The notes below the pieces were generated by a model that did not search any database, was not told the origin of the DNA, and saw nothing but the letters and a program-made list of their open reading frames with translations. A program made the position numbers and the translations under genes. From positions 124,001 through 188,000 of the forward strand of contig NZ_JAKSYD010000253.1 in assembly GCF_022829605.1 (NCBI RefSeq): DNA of 64,000 bases, given 5' to 3'. Below are positions 51,643 through 59,073 of the stretch, piece after piece (within the stretch, counting starts at the first letter, position 1; each line of letters begins with the position of its first letter). The stretch comes from Methylobacterium sp. E-065. Lineage in GTDB: Bacteria; Pseudomonadota; Alphaproteobacteria; Rhizobiales; Beijerinckiaceae.

Positions 51643-51718
51643 GAGCGCGTAGCTCAGCTGGTAGAGCAACGGACTTTTAATCTGTAGGTCTTGGGTTCGA
51701 ACCCCAACGCGCTCACCA
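51643..51718 (+). tRNA. tRNA-Lys (UUU anticodon)
   Basis: 76 nt with an encoded CCA. Acceptor GAGCGCG / CGCGCTC, D-arm GCTC-AGCTGGTA-GAGC, anticodon loop CTTTTAA (anticodon TTT), T-arm TTGGG-TTCGAAC-CCCAA. It lies 96 bp after cmk. The region downstream is gene-poor with small hypothetical genes, but I found no repeat of the tRNA 3' end that would mark an integration site. Confidence 0.98.
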
Positions 51719-52166
51719 ATTTACCAGCAAAAACAGCAAGTTGTATGACCTGGCCAATTCGATGCTACCCAGCGACGCGCTTGAGTTGCACGAGGCTGGC
51801 ACTTCGGTTCTCGTCAGCACCAAACTGGGACAACTCCGGCCCAACGTCGGTGACGGCCGCCTAACCCGCCCAGTTCATGATGCCCCTGGGCTGCGTTGCG
51901 TATCGGCCCACCGCTGGTGAGATCGGACGCTCCCCCGTCCCGTGAGCAGATCGGGGTGGGGCCGAGCGGGCCGCTGTAGCTGGCCCGACGATTGCGGGTG
52001 GCCACGCTCCTCCCAAGGATTCCTCCCCCCGCCGGCTCCGCCGCGCGGGGTTTTTCGTTTACCCGTGGCCTGCATTTTGTGGTGGGATCCGGCCCATGTA
52101 TCCCCTCACGGTCCGGATCTCGAGAAGCCCGCCCGGCTTGCCCTGGCAGGCTTCTTCGCGCCGCGC
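51719..52166. other. gene-poor region after tRNA-Lys, possible small RNA
   Basis: About 450 bp without a convincing protein gene. The plus strand from ~51850 contains several short complementary GC stretches and ends in a terminator at 52027-52055, about 310 bp after the tRNA. This could be an unannotated small RNA transcript; no known RNA family was recognised. Confidence 0.35.
52027..52058 (+). terminator. rho-independent terminator
   Basis: Stem CCCCGC / GCGGGG (52027-52032 with 52045-52050) followed directly by TTTTTCGTTT. No plus-strand protein gene lies just upstream, which points to the tRNA transcript or a small RNA. Confidence 0.65.
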
Positions 52167-52394
52167 CTACTCTGCCTTCTTCCAGTTTATGCCGATCTCG
52201 CGGATGATCTCGGCAACCGCGGAACTTGAGGCCGTTCCAAGCCAAGCAGCCTCGGCTTCCGCTGCCCGCACCAATCTCGCAACCTCTATGCTTGTCACGA
52301 CACCGGTGCTGATCAGCAACGTCCCGAGATGTTTGATCAAAAGCGCGGCCGCACTGGCGTTCTCCTGTGCACCTTTCGTGGTGTGGACCGACAT
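52167..52394 (-). CDS. small protein of unknown function
   Basis: 75 residues, unassigned. It looks helical and Ala-rich (AAALLIKHLGTLLISTGVVT; VARLVRAAEAEAAWLGTASS) and ends INWKKAE. ATG 52394 has GGGGAG four bases upstream; the frame extends to 52667, where the sequence looks like a shadow of the gene on the other strand. It is divergent from the small gene at 52496. Confidence 0.5.
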   Translation of the reverse strand: MSVHTTKGAQENASAAALLIKHLGTLLISTGVVTSIEVARLVRAAEAEAAWLGTASSSAVAEIIREIGINWKKAE

Positions 52395-52495
52395 CGGCTC
52401 CCCGTAGCATCCGCATTCGGGCAGCAAACGAGGGCCGATTACGCCACGCCAATCTCCGACGGTGAACGAATTTTCAGCTGCGCCGTTAAGCAGCC

Positions 52496-52726
52496 ATGTC
52501 GGAGCCGGAAGAACCCAACGCGATCGAAAGCGATGTGCTGTGTCGCAGGATCTCGCTCGCGATCGCAGTGGACGAGCAGGTGATCGAAGTGCTGGCGGTC
52601 GCCGCGACCGTTCTGCGCGATGCGGATGATCCCGGTGCGGCTGATGTTGAAGGTGCAATCCGAACACACCGTGTCGGCATCATCAAGCAGCGAGCGATAC
52701 TGGGTGCTGCGGGAATTGAGATTTGA
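52496..52726 (+). CDS. small acidic protein of unknown function
   Basis: 76 residues. An acidic N terminus (SEPEEPNAIESDVLCRRISL) leads into an alternating hydrophobic/charged segment (AVDEQVIEVLAVAATVLRDA) that is probably helical. Its stop overlaps the start of the next small gene (TTGA), so the two are likely translated together. No family recognised. Confidence 0.5.
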   Translation: MSEPEEPNAIESDVLCRRISLAIAVDEQVIEVLAVAATVLRDADDPGAADVEGAIRTHRVGIIKQRAILGAAGIEI

Positions 52727-52965
52727 GCGCTCAGCCCCGCATCTACGTCGTCCGAAGCAGCCGTTCACATGGCGGCAACGTGACTTATAAATGCCCTACG
52801 GCCGAGTGGGCGCTGCAGAAGCTGCGCGACGCTGCCGCGAAAGGTTACAGCGACATCACTGTTCTCGACCCGGATGGCCGAAAGATCTCGGAAGCCGACC
52901 TGATCAGCTGCATCCAGGATGCGAGCACTGTACCGAGCAAGGAACTACTTCCAGCTGGTTCTTAG
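52723..52965 (+). CDS. small protein of unknown function
   Basis: 80 residues. It looks like a compact alpha/beta domain: PRIYVVRSSRSHGGNVTYKC, then a helix EWALQKLRDAAAKGY and a strand DITVLDPDGRKISEADL. The TTG start overlaps the previous stop by four bases. The residue pattern is protein-like and differs from random frames nearby. Function unknown. Confidence 0.55.
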   Translation: MSAQPRIYVVRSSRSHGGNVTYKCPTAEWALQKLRDAAAKGYSDITVLDPDGRKISEADLISCIQDASTVPSKELLPAGS

Positions 52966-53128
52966 AGCATCGGCCGGCCGGTCCGCGCAGAGAAACAAAG
53001 CACCCCCGGATGGGCCCATCCTCGCGGCGGGCCTTCTCGGCGCCAGCGCGCCGAAAACAGCCTCATCGTACGACCGCTGTTGGGTGTCGTTCGCTTGGGC
53101 GTGAGCCGCGCCTTCGCCGGAGCGACCC

Positions 53129-53545
53129 CTAACCCCGATCAGGCTGACGCTGGAGGCTGGCTGTCGCCTTTACGATCGCCAGCACGCCGGCCCGGGCGGT
53201 GCTGTCCGTGATGCTCGCGAAGGCCATCACAAGCTCCATCGCCTGCGGATCCTCCAGGAAGGTCGCCGAACTGGCCTCAGTCTCGTTCGATCCCGGCTGA
53301 CGTGCGAAGAAGGTCTCGACCGGGACTTTCAAGAGGTCGGCGATCGCCTGAAGCCGCCCGGCGCCGATGCGATTGCGCCCCTTCTCGTACTTCTGCACTT
53401 GCTGGAAGCTGACGCCGAGGGCGTTTCCGAGAGCGGTCTGGCTCAAGCCCTGTGCGGCTCGCAGCACGGCGATACGGCTGCCGATGGTGCGATCGGCGTC
53501 TGTCGCCAACTTGGGTGCCGTGTGAGTGATCGACCGTGCAGACAT
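53129..53545 (-). CDS. XRE-family HTH transcriptional regulator
   Basis: 138 residues. The HTH_3 domain at ~20-75 (IAVLRAAQGLSQTALGNALG; SFQQVQKYEKGRNRIGAGRL) is of the SinR/phage-repressor style common in Rhizobiales. The C-terminal part (LEDPQAMELVMAFASITDST) is helical and probably mediates dimerisation. ATG 53545 (MSARSITHTAPK) is the likely start; the frame is open to 53641. It sits among small orphan genes, so its targets may be local. Confidence 0.85.
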   Translation of the reverse strand: MSARSITHTAPKLATDADRTIGSRIAVLRAAQGLSQTALGNALGVSFQQVQKYEKGRNRIGAGRLQAIADLLKVPVETFFARQPGSNETEASSATFLEDPQAMELVMAFASITDSTARAGVLAIVKATASLQRQPDRG

Positions 53546-53921
53546 GCGAACGTGGCTTTCGAGTAGATCGGTAGGGAAGGCCGCGATTCGGCCGCCTACC
53601 AAACAAAATAATGCGCGATTGAGTTGCGCACAAATATGCAATCCAGGCGTGCGTCAACTAGCTGGCTCACTCGCAGCCCGTGAAAGTTTGGGACGTGCGC
53701 AGTCTGCATCTTCAACTCAGGCTTGAGTTTTACCGCATTACCCAAGGAGCCGGGCGTCAGCCTGCGGCGCCGGATCGCGGACGAGCCGGGCTGTGATCTG
53801 TGGGGATGTTGGGGGCAACCCCGATGTTGGCCGACACAGGTTGTTGCGCTAGCCAAGTCATTAATCCGGCGCGACTTTCCGCAGTCCATGATGTGTGCAT
53901 GTTCAGACACGCGAGCCAATC
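53546..53921. other. intergenic region upstream of the XRE gene
   Basis: About 375 bp. Repeated TGCGC motifs near 53610-53635 may be operator half-sites. No convincing gene was seen on either strand. Confidence 0.35.
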
Positions 53922-54119
53922 ATGCACTTCGAGATCCGTTCGACCGGACGCCACCTGTGGACCTGGGTCCTGCTCGACGCCACGCAGCTGACGGTCCTCG
54001 AGTCGGACCGGGCCTTCCCGTCGGAAACGCAGGCTTCGGCGGCGGCTCTGGCCTTCGCCAAGCTCGTCACCCGCGCTGGCCGTACGCTGACATCCAGCCC
54101 GGTCGGCGGGCTGATCTGA
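53922..54119 (+). CDS. small protein of unknown function
   Basis: 65 residues. MHFEIRSTGRHLWTWVLLDA then LTVLESDRAFPSETQASAAA forms a strand-strand-helix pattern reminiscent of the short YegP/DUF1508 fold, though the match is loose. An in-frame ATG at 53895 would add nine residues. Monocistronic by position. Confidence 0.5.
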   Translation: MHFEIRSTGRHLWTWVLLDATQLTVLESDRAFPSETQASAAALAFAKLVTRAGRTLTSSPVGGLI

Positions 54120-54312
54120 GCCAGCCTTCAACCCACGCACTGGCGCCGCGCCGTCCCTCGCCGCCCTGCAGGCTTTCGGCGAAGTCGTTGAGGACCTGGC
54201 TTCGTTGACGCTATGGCGTTGCTACAACCGCTCGATCGATAGTGGTGAAGGGTTTTGGCCCCTAGAACGATCGGTCGCTTATCAAACGATCGTGCAAGGC
54301 GGCTTGTTCGGG

Positions 54313-54558
54313 TCAGACATCCGCGCAAGCGGCAGGCCGCATCGCGTAGGCCGTCGGGAACTCCGCGCGTAAGGCCCACAAGGCCGAACGGATCGCGCCC
54401 CGCACCTGCGCGGAGGCGCCTTCCCTCTCGGCTCTGACACGCAAATCCTGAAGCGCCCGCAGAAGCACGGTCCGCTGCGGGGCACCCGGTAGGCCGTGAT
54501 CCGTCGTCAGGAGTGCCAGCAGCGCCCGTCCGAGCGGATCGGCAAACAGGGTCGACAT
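54313..54558 (-). CDS. small protein of unknown function
   Basis: 81 residues, likely all helical (DPLGRALLALLTTDHGLPGA; RTVLLRALQDLRVRAEREGA) with a C-terminal ALWALRAEFPTAYAM. The start is ATG 54558 with a weak RBS. No family; it may be a real orphan or a chance frame. Confidence 0.4.
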   Translation of the reverse strand: MSTLFADPLGRALLALLTTDHGLPGAPQRTVLLRALQDLRVRAEREGASAQVRGAIRSALWALRAEFPTAYAMRPAACADV

Positions 54559-54947
54559 TCCGGCAGTCCTGACCCCTGTGTCGTTTTTGCGCGTGCGAGC
54601 ATATTCAGTACGATGGCGGTATCGATACTGTGTGGAGCCGCATAGAGCGTAGCCTGTACCGATGACGCGTCATTCACGGCGGGTTGCCGGTGACGCCGTT
54701 AACTGATTTCACAAAAAGCCTCGTCAACGGGCGCCGAGTCCTGTCATGGGCCGCCCGATTCTCTGGTCCAGAACGAGTAGGCCGGGAGGGAGGTATCCAG
54801 TCTGTTCCGTTGCGAAAACAGCATTGTCGATGCTGGAATGGGCGCGATGAGGCGCAGGGGCGAGGTCCCGCCATGCGGATCGGGCACCTTGGAACCCATC
54901 AATCCGGTTTGTGTTGGGCCTTCAACGCAATTGCGAAGGGTTCATCG
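54559..54947. other. intergenic region
   Basis: About 390 bp between a small minus-strand gene and the Gly/Tyr/Arg-rich exported protein. It probably carries promoters for both. No gene or structured RNA was recognised. Confidence 0.35.
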
Positions 54948-55232
54948 ATGCGTAAGCTGGTTCTTCTCTCCGCCGTCACGCTGTGCCTCGGCGCCGTCGG
55001 CCCGAGCGTCGCACAGGCCCAGGGTTACGGTTATCGCGACGGATACGGTCGCAGCTATGAGCGTGGCTATGAGCGTGGCTACGGGCGTCATCGGGATTAC
55101 GGCTATCGCCGTCATCGCGGTCTCTCGACCGGGGCCGCCATCGGCCTCGGCGTTGCAGGCGCGGCGGCTGGCGCTGCGGCAATGGGCGCGTTCGATCGGG
55201 GCGGTCCGGGCTATTACGGCCGCGGGTACTGA
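54948..55232 (+). CDS. small exported Gly/Tyr/Arg repeat protein
   Basis: 94 residues. A signal peptide (LVLLSAVTLCLGAVGPSVAQ) is followed by tandem short repeats (YGYRDGYGRSYERGYERGYG, then HRDYGYRRHRG) and a glycine-zipper-like hydrophobic stretch (AAIGLGVAGAAAGAAAMGAF). ATG 54948 has GAAGGG upstream; longer in-frame starts lack signal sequence. A strong terminator follows. Envelope location is likely; the function is unknown. Confidence 0.75.
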   Translation: MRKLVLLSAVTLCLGAVGPSVAQAQGYGYRDGYGRSYERGYERGYGRHRDYGYRRHRGLSTGAAIGLGVAGAAAGAAAMGAFDRGGPGYYGRGY

Positions 55233-55252
55233 GCCAAGCCACTGACAGACCA

Positions 55253-55290
55253 GGGCCCCACCGCACGCGTGCGGTGGGGCCCTTTTTGTT
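55253..55290 (+). terminator. strong rho-independent terminator
   Basis: 14-bp arms GGGCCCCACCGCAC / GTGCGGTGGGGCCC (55253-55266 with 55269-55282) followed by TTTTTGTT, 20 bp after the stop of the preceding gene. It also touches the 3' side of the convergent AlgX-like gene. Confidence 0.92.
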
Positions 55291-56416
55291 AAATGGGCTT
55301 GCCCGGTTTCCCAAATCGCAGAGTTCGCCGGAGCCATTCGCGCAGCGTCGGCCGAACGGCCCGCTTGGCCCGTTTCTCGGCGAAAGCGTCGATGCGGATG
55401 CGGTCGGTCGGGACTTGGCGCAGGAAACGTTCGGCGATCTCGAAGATCAGAACGTCGGGTTTGACGCTTTCGATATAGGCCCAGTCGAGGTTCGCCGACC
55501 AGATCGCGTGGACTTCGGCGAAGGACTCGGCGAGCATCGCGGTCAGGCGCGCGCCCGGACTGTAGATGTAGGAATCGCCGAACAGCACGACCCGGCGCGG
55601 GTCCGGCGCCGCATCATTCCGCATTACGACGCGCGAACCCACGAACAGGCCGCGCGGCCGGATCGCCCGACCGCTTTCGCGCACGTGAACGAGAGCGTTC
55701 GCGTCAACGCGGTCCGCGCGGCGCGAAAAATTGTAGGCCACGTAGTCTTCCTCGATCGGCGGTTTGAGCTTCTCGCCGAGATCGAACGTGAACCGCGCGC
55801 GCTCATGCACGCCGGTGAAGACATGCTCGGCCACTGGTGCATCGAGGGCCTCACACAGCGCGCGGTAGGCCGTGAGATAGCCGCGATAGGTCCAATGCGT
55901 GTCCGTCTGCAGATATACGGGCTCGTCGCCCCGCGCCGCGCGCAACGGCGTCAGCAGATCGAGCATCCGGGTACCGCCATCCGGTTTCAGGAGCCGGGCG
56001 AGGCGAACGGCGGGTGGGTTGTCGAGGCCCGGAAACGCGCGACCCAGCGTATCGGGATAGACCGCGAGCTTGTCGGGGACGACTGCGTGAACGTGGCGGA
56101 TGCCGAGGGCATCCAGGCGTCTGGCGCGCCGGTCGATCAGTTGTGCCCAGCGTGCGAGGATCCGGCGCGACAGGGGGCTGTCTCCGTAGAAGACTTCGAC
56201 CTCGCGGGCACGGCCGACCCAGAACAACCAGCCATCCTGCCCGACGGCCACGCCGTTGCCGCTCGCCATGGAAAGATCCGCGCACTCGCCGCGTCGCCGG
56301 CCAACCGAGCCGGCGCCCTCGCGGGTGGCCTCGACGGATCCGCGTCGGATTGCAAGCCCGATGCGCCGCGCGGCCGGACTCCGTGCGGGGCGCTGCTTGA
56401 AGATCGAAGCCGACAT
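55289..56416 (-). CDS. AlgX/AlgJ-like polysaccharide O-acetyltransferase (SGNH fold)
   Basis: About 375 residues. The SGNH hydrolase-like domain shows the DHHW-type motif QTDTHWTYRGYLTAYRA (Asp/His) and the nucleophile serine in VVLFGDSYIYS. It begins at GQDGWLFWVGRAREVEVFYG and ends with LIFEIAERFLRQVP. AlgX and AlgJ acetylate alginate in the periplasm, but no alginate genes are near, so the polymer is unknown. No clear signal peptide is visible with the ATG 56416 start; ATG 56269 and GTG 56497 are alternatives. Confidence 0.78.
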   Translation of the reverse strand: MSASIFKQRPARSPAARRIGLAIRRGSVEATREGAGSVGRRRGECADLSMASGNGVAVGQDGWLFWVGRAREVEVFYGDSPLSRRILARWAQLIDRRARRLDALGIRHVHAVVPDKLAVYPDTLGRAFPGLDNPPAVRLARLLKPDGGTRMLDLLTPLRAARGDEPVYLQTDTHWTYRGYLTAYRALCEALDAPVAEHVFTGVHERARFTFDLGEKLKPPIEEDYVAYNFSRRADRVDANALVHVRESGRAIRPRGLFVGSRVVMRNDAAPDPRRVVLFGDSYIYSPGARLTAMLAESFAEVHAIWSANLDWAYIESVKPDVLIFEIAERFLRQVPTDRIRIDAFAEKRAKRAVRPTLREWLRRTLRFGKPGKPI

Positions 56417-56544
56417 TCGCTTTTGGCTGAGCCGAGCGATGGTTTTCGCGGCGATCGGCGCGGCCGGATGAACCTTATTGCCGCGCCGGAGGTACACGGA
56501 GCAGGCGCGGGTCTTCGCGCTGTGCTTCGGAGAGGCAGCGGTTC

Positions 56545-56724
56545 ATGTCCGCACTCGTGTCCCTGCTCGGCTGCGGCTTGGTGCTAACGGGTTTCGCCGC
56601 GGAACGCTTTGCCGAACAGCGCTGGCTCGCCGCCGGTCAGCCAGGTTCCGTCGATGCCTGCGCGGTTCTGGCTCTGGCGCTACCCGCTGTAGGCCTCACG
56701 TTGATGGCTGCAATCGCTGCCTGA
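56545..56724 (+). CDS. 59-residue two-segment membrane protein
   Basis: 59 residues. The translated frame gives SALVSLLGCGLVLTGFAAER (membrane segment 1), a polar loop FAEQRWLAAGQPGSVD and ACAVLALALPAVGLTLMAAI (segment 2), ending in A-stop. ATG 56545 has GGAGAGG eight bases upstream, a good ribosome-binding site. It is convergent with the PilZ gene and just upstream of the AlgX-like gene on the opposite strand. Function unknown; possibly a regulatory small membrane protein. Confidence 0.55.
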   Translation: MSALVSLLGCGLVLTGFAAERFAEQRWLAAGQPGSVDACAVLALALPAVGLTLMAAIAA

Positions 56725-56795
56725 ACACCTACCGGCCTAGGGATGGCTCGCGCCTGTCATCAGCCCGCGCTGCGCGGTGGATCGCTGCGCCGAGA

Positions 56796-57086
56796 TCACT
56801 CCTGCTCGAGACAGAATTGTACGCCGGTCGTCCTTTCCTTGCGCCAGATGACTTTGACCGCGTACCGCACCTTGGCGTCCGCCAGCACCAAATCAAACGC
56901 GTTCTCAACCATCGTCGCGTGTTGGCCGAGGAACTCCAGCATCGCGCCGCGGTCGGAGATGTTCCTGACCTGGCAGGGAAACCGAACCCCGTCCGAGTTC
57001 AGCGCGAAGGCAAGGAGCGCCGTGGGTTTTCGAGGCGTGGCACGCCGCTCTGCATGGCCGCTGAAGGGCGTGGCATTGCGAGACAT
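56796..57086 (-). CDS. PilZ-domain protein
   Basis: 96 residues, a single PilZ domain. The c-di-GMP-binding pattern RRATPRKPT (RxxxR type) near residue 14 is followed by FPCQVRNISDRGAMLEF (the [DN]xSxxG motif as NISDRG) and VIWRKERTTGVQFCLEQE. It probably responds to cyclic di-GMP. ATG 57086 (MSRNATPFS) is the likely start; the frame is open to 57122. It could influence the polysaccharide genes nearby, which is speculative. Confidence 0.85.
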   Translation of the reverse strand: MSRNATPFSGHAERRATPRKPTALLAFALNSDGVRFPCQVRNISDRGAMLEFLGQHATMVENAFDLVLADAKVRYAVKVIWRKERTTGVQFCLEQE

Positions 57087-57283
57087 GGCCGATTTTCCTG
57101 CCCATGTCGGCCAACATGGCACGAGTTCAGTAAAAATGACGGTGATTTACTAATATGTAATTGACGACCCGGCGCCGCGCGGCAGCACTTCCACCCATAG
57201 GTCCGCAGGTTATCCGTGCTAGCGACAGGTCCGTTGCCGCGCATCAGTTCATGGCCCCTGGGTGTTGGTGCGTCGGAAGAGCG

Positions 57284-57415
57284 CTACGGCCGGTCCGAAC
57301 GGCTGTCATCGCCGGGGAGGGGCGGTCCTTTTCCTGCTTTGATGAATCGGCCTACGACCAGGCCGAGCGGAATCGACACCAGAAACCAGCCTCTGAGGAA
57401 TCGCAGGGCCTTCAT
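57284..57415 (-). CDS. 43-residue single-pass membrane protein
   Basis: 43 residues. KALRFLRGWFLVSIPLGLVV forms one membrane segment, with a short basic and polar tail (GRFIKAGKGPPLPGDDSRSD). ATG 57415 has GGGGAG nine bases upstream. The pattern FL-GW-VS-P-GL-VGRFI recurs in short Rhizobiales proteins of unknown function (recollection, not searched). Confidence 0.5.
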   Translation of the reverse strand: MKALRFLRGWFLVSIPLGLVVGRFIKAGKGPPLPGDDSRSDRP

Positions 57416-57608
57416 CGTGTATTGCTCCCCGATCTGAACTGGCGACGTCTTCGAAGTTGGTGCCGCACGGGGCTTACGCTGCGCGGGCACATTGGTTCAC
57501 TGGCCCGCGCGGAGTTGCGTTCGCCGCCGCGAAGCCCAGGCCTATCTGATCGGGATGAACGCCATCCTGGCCCTGCCGGGACCCACCAGCGGCGATCCCG
57601 GGACAATC

Positions 57609-58646
57609 ATGCATCTGTGCACCAGTCTGACGTTCGTGCCGTTCCTGTTCGGTCTACTTGCCGGGGTGTCGCTCCCTGCGGCCGCCGAGGCGCCAGGGCA
57701 ACCACCGATTGTTGCCGCCCAGGCTGCTCCGGTTTGGCTGCCCAGTTTTTCGCGCAACGTCCAGGGTACCGGTCTCCCCGGCATCGACGGGGGACACGTC
57801 TTCCTTTGGAATCAGCCCCAGGGTTTCGACCCGGTCTCGACGTTGCGGGTCGACCGGCACGTGCCGAACGGGTCAGGCGAGGCCACCCACACCTATAAGG
57901 CGCTGTGGGCGCTCGGCTCCACCGGCCCACATAATGCCGGCTACGAGTGGACGATCACCGGCGAGCTGCACAACCGGGCGCTGGCCAGCACCGGCGCTCA
58001 GAACGTCGCAGTGAACGGGACCATCTTCAAGGAGCCGAATGGGATCGGTCCGGTCGGCCCGTCCTGGGCCGGCAACTTCAACTGTGTGGACACGACCACC
58101 GAGGCCGATCCCTTCGCGTCGTGTATCGGCGCGGAGATCGACGTCTCAGCCCAGTCGCCGACCACCGACCGCAATCGCCAGCAGGTCGGACTGCAGATCT
58201 CCACAGGGGGCGTACCAGGCGCCCACACCGGATACGGCATCCTGATGGGCAATCTCACCGGATCGATTACCGACCGGGCCATCTCGTTTCAGGGCGAGGG
58301 TACCTATGGAATCGGGATCGACGCTGCTGCGGCTCGCTTCACCGGCGTGCCGATCCTGCTCGGTCCGGGCCAAATGATTGCGCTCGATGGCACGCAAGAC
58401 GGTGCTTTCTCGCGACGGCTCGGCTTTGACGGGCGCGACCTCATTTACGCCGGCGGTGCCGGTCCGGTGTTCCGGGTGAGCGATGCCGGCCATGTTGAGG
58501 CCGCCTCACTTCGCGAGGCGCGACCGCAACCGCCCGCAAGCAGCAGCGATCGTTGCGAACCCGGAGACCATGCCTGGGACGACGCCTACGAATATCGCTG
58601 CGTTGCCCCGAATCGCTGGAAACGCGCGGCGCTCACCGATTGGTAG
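57609..58646 (+). CDS. exported protein with tail-fibre-like C-terminal motif
   Basis: 345 residues. A signal peptide (LTFVPFLFGLLAGVSLPAAA) is followed by a Gly/Thr-rich, probably beta-structured region (GYEWTITGELHNRALASTGA; GAHTGYGILMGNLTGSITDR). The C terminus has a compact two-cysteine unit, CEPGDHAWDDAYEYRC then NRWKRAALTDW, of the kind seen at the ends of phage tail and appendage proteins. No enzyme motif was recognised. ATG 57609 gives the best signal peptide; ATG 57555 is in frame. Function unknown. Confidence 0.65.
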   Translation: MHLCTSLTFVPFLFGLLAGVSLPAAAEAPGQPPIVAAQAAPVWLPSFSRNVQGTGLPGIDGGHVFLWNQPQGFDPVSTLRVDRHVPNGSGEATHTYKALWALGSTGPHNAGYEWTITGELHNRALASTGAQNVAVNGTIFKEPNGIGPVGPSWAGNFNCVDTTTEADPFASCIGAEIDVSAQSPTTDRNRQQVGLQISTGGVPGAHTGYGILMGNLTGSITDRAISFQGEGTYGIGIDAAAARFTGVPILLGPGQMIALDGTQDGAFSRRLGFDGRDLIYAGGAGPVFRVSDAGHVEAASLREARPQPPASSSDRCEPGDHAWDDAYEYRCVAPNRWKRAALTDW

Positions 58647-58663
58647 GACGATCGGTTTCGGCC

Positions 58664-59005
58664 TTAGCGGTCGAGGATCCGAACCACGGCGCGCGACGCC
58701 GGATCGACCACCACGATCTTGTCGCCCGGCGCCACGAAATAGCCGAAACGGCGCAGTCGCGGATCGGGGGCGTCCGTGAACGGGGCGAGCCGGACATCCT
58801 CGGGCACGATGCTGCCGGGCCGCAGCGGGATCGATCCCACGATCGGTCCCGGGCCGACCGGGCGGCGTACAATGTAGTCGCGCACCACGACGTCGTCGTC
58901 GGGGCCGAAATCGTCGGGTCCCACGATGATCGCCTGTGCGAAGGCGGAGCCAGTGAAGAGCGCGGCGAACCCGAGGGCGGCGGCGAGGCTTGCGCGTGTC
59001 GACAT
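58664..59005 (-). CDS. DUF1236-like exported protein
   Basis: 113 residues. A signal peptide (RASLAAALGFAALFTGSAFA) precedes a mature part with the DUF1236 signature near the end (LRRFGYFVAPGDKIVVVDPA, then RAVVRILDR). Two shorter acidic and proline-rich segments precede it (VGPDDFGPDDDVVVRDYI). ATG 59005 has GGAG upstream. Secreted; function unknown. Confidence 0.8.
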   Translation of the reverse strand: MSTRASLAAALGFAALFTGSAFAQAIIVGPDDFGPDDDVVVRDYIVRRPVGPGPIVGSIPLRPGSIVPEDVRLAPFTDAPDPRLRRFGYFVAPGDKIVVVDPASRAVVRILDR

Positions 59006-59073
59006 GTCGGGCTCCATAAGCACGGCCGCCGGAAACACGGCCGAACCCGGATCGGTTCCCGTGCCGGGCGCGC

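Noticed and set aside
51643-51718. Integration site (attL) at tRNA-Lys
   Set aside because: No copy of the tRNA 3' end was found downstream and no integrase gene is present in the window.
51814-52452. A 212-codon minus-strand open frame
   Set aside because: It has no domain or ribosome-binding site, and its sequence is Arg/Gly-rich and shadow-like; the smaller gene at 52167-52394 in a different frame is better supported.
55020-55110. Short tandem DNA repeats, considered as a CRISPR or satellite
   Set aside because: They encode the YERGY repeats of a small exported protein and have no spacers.
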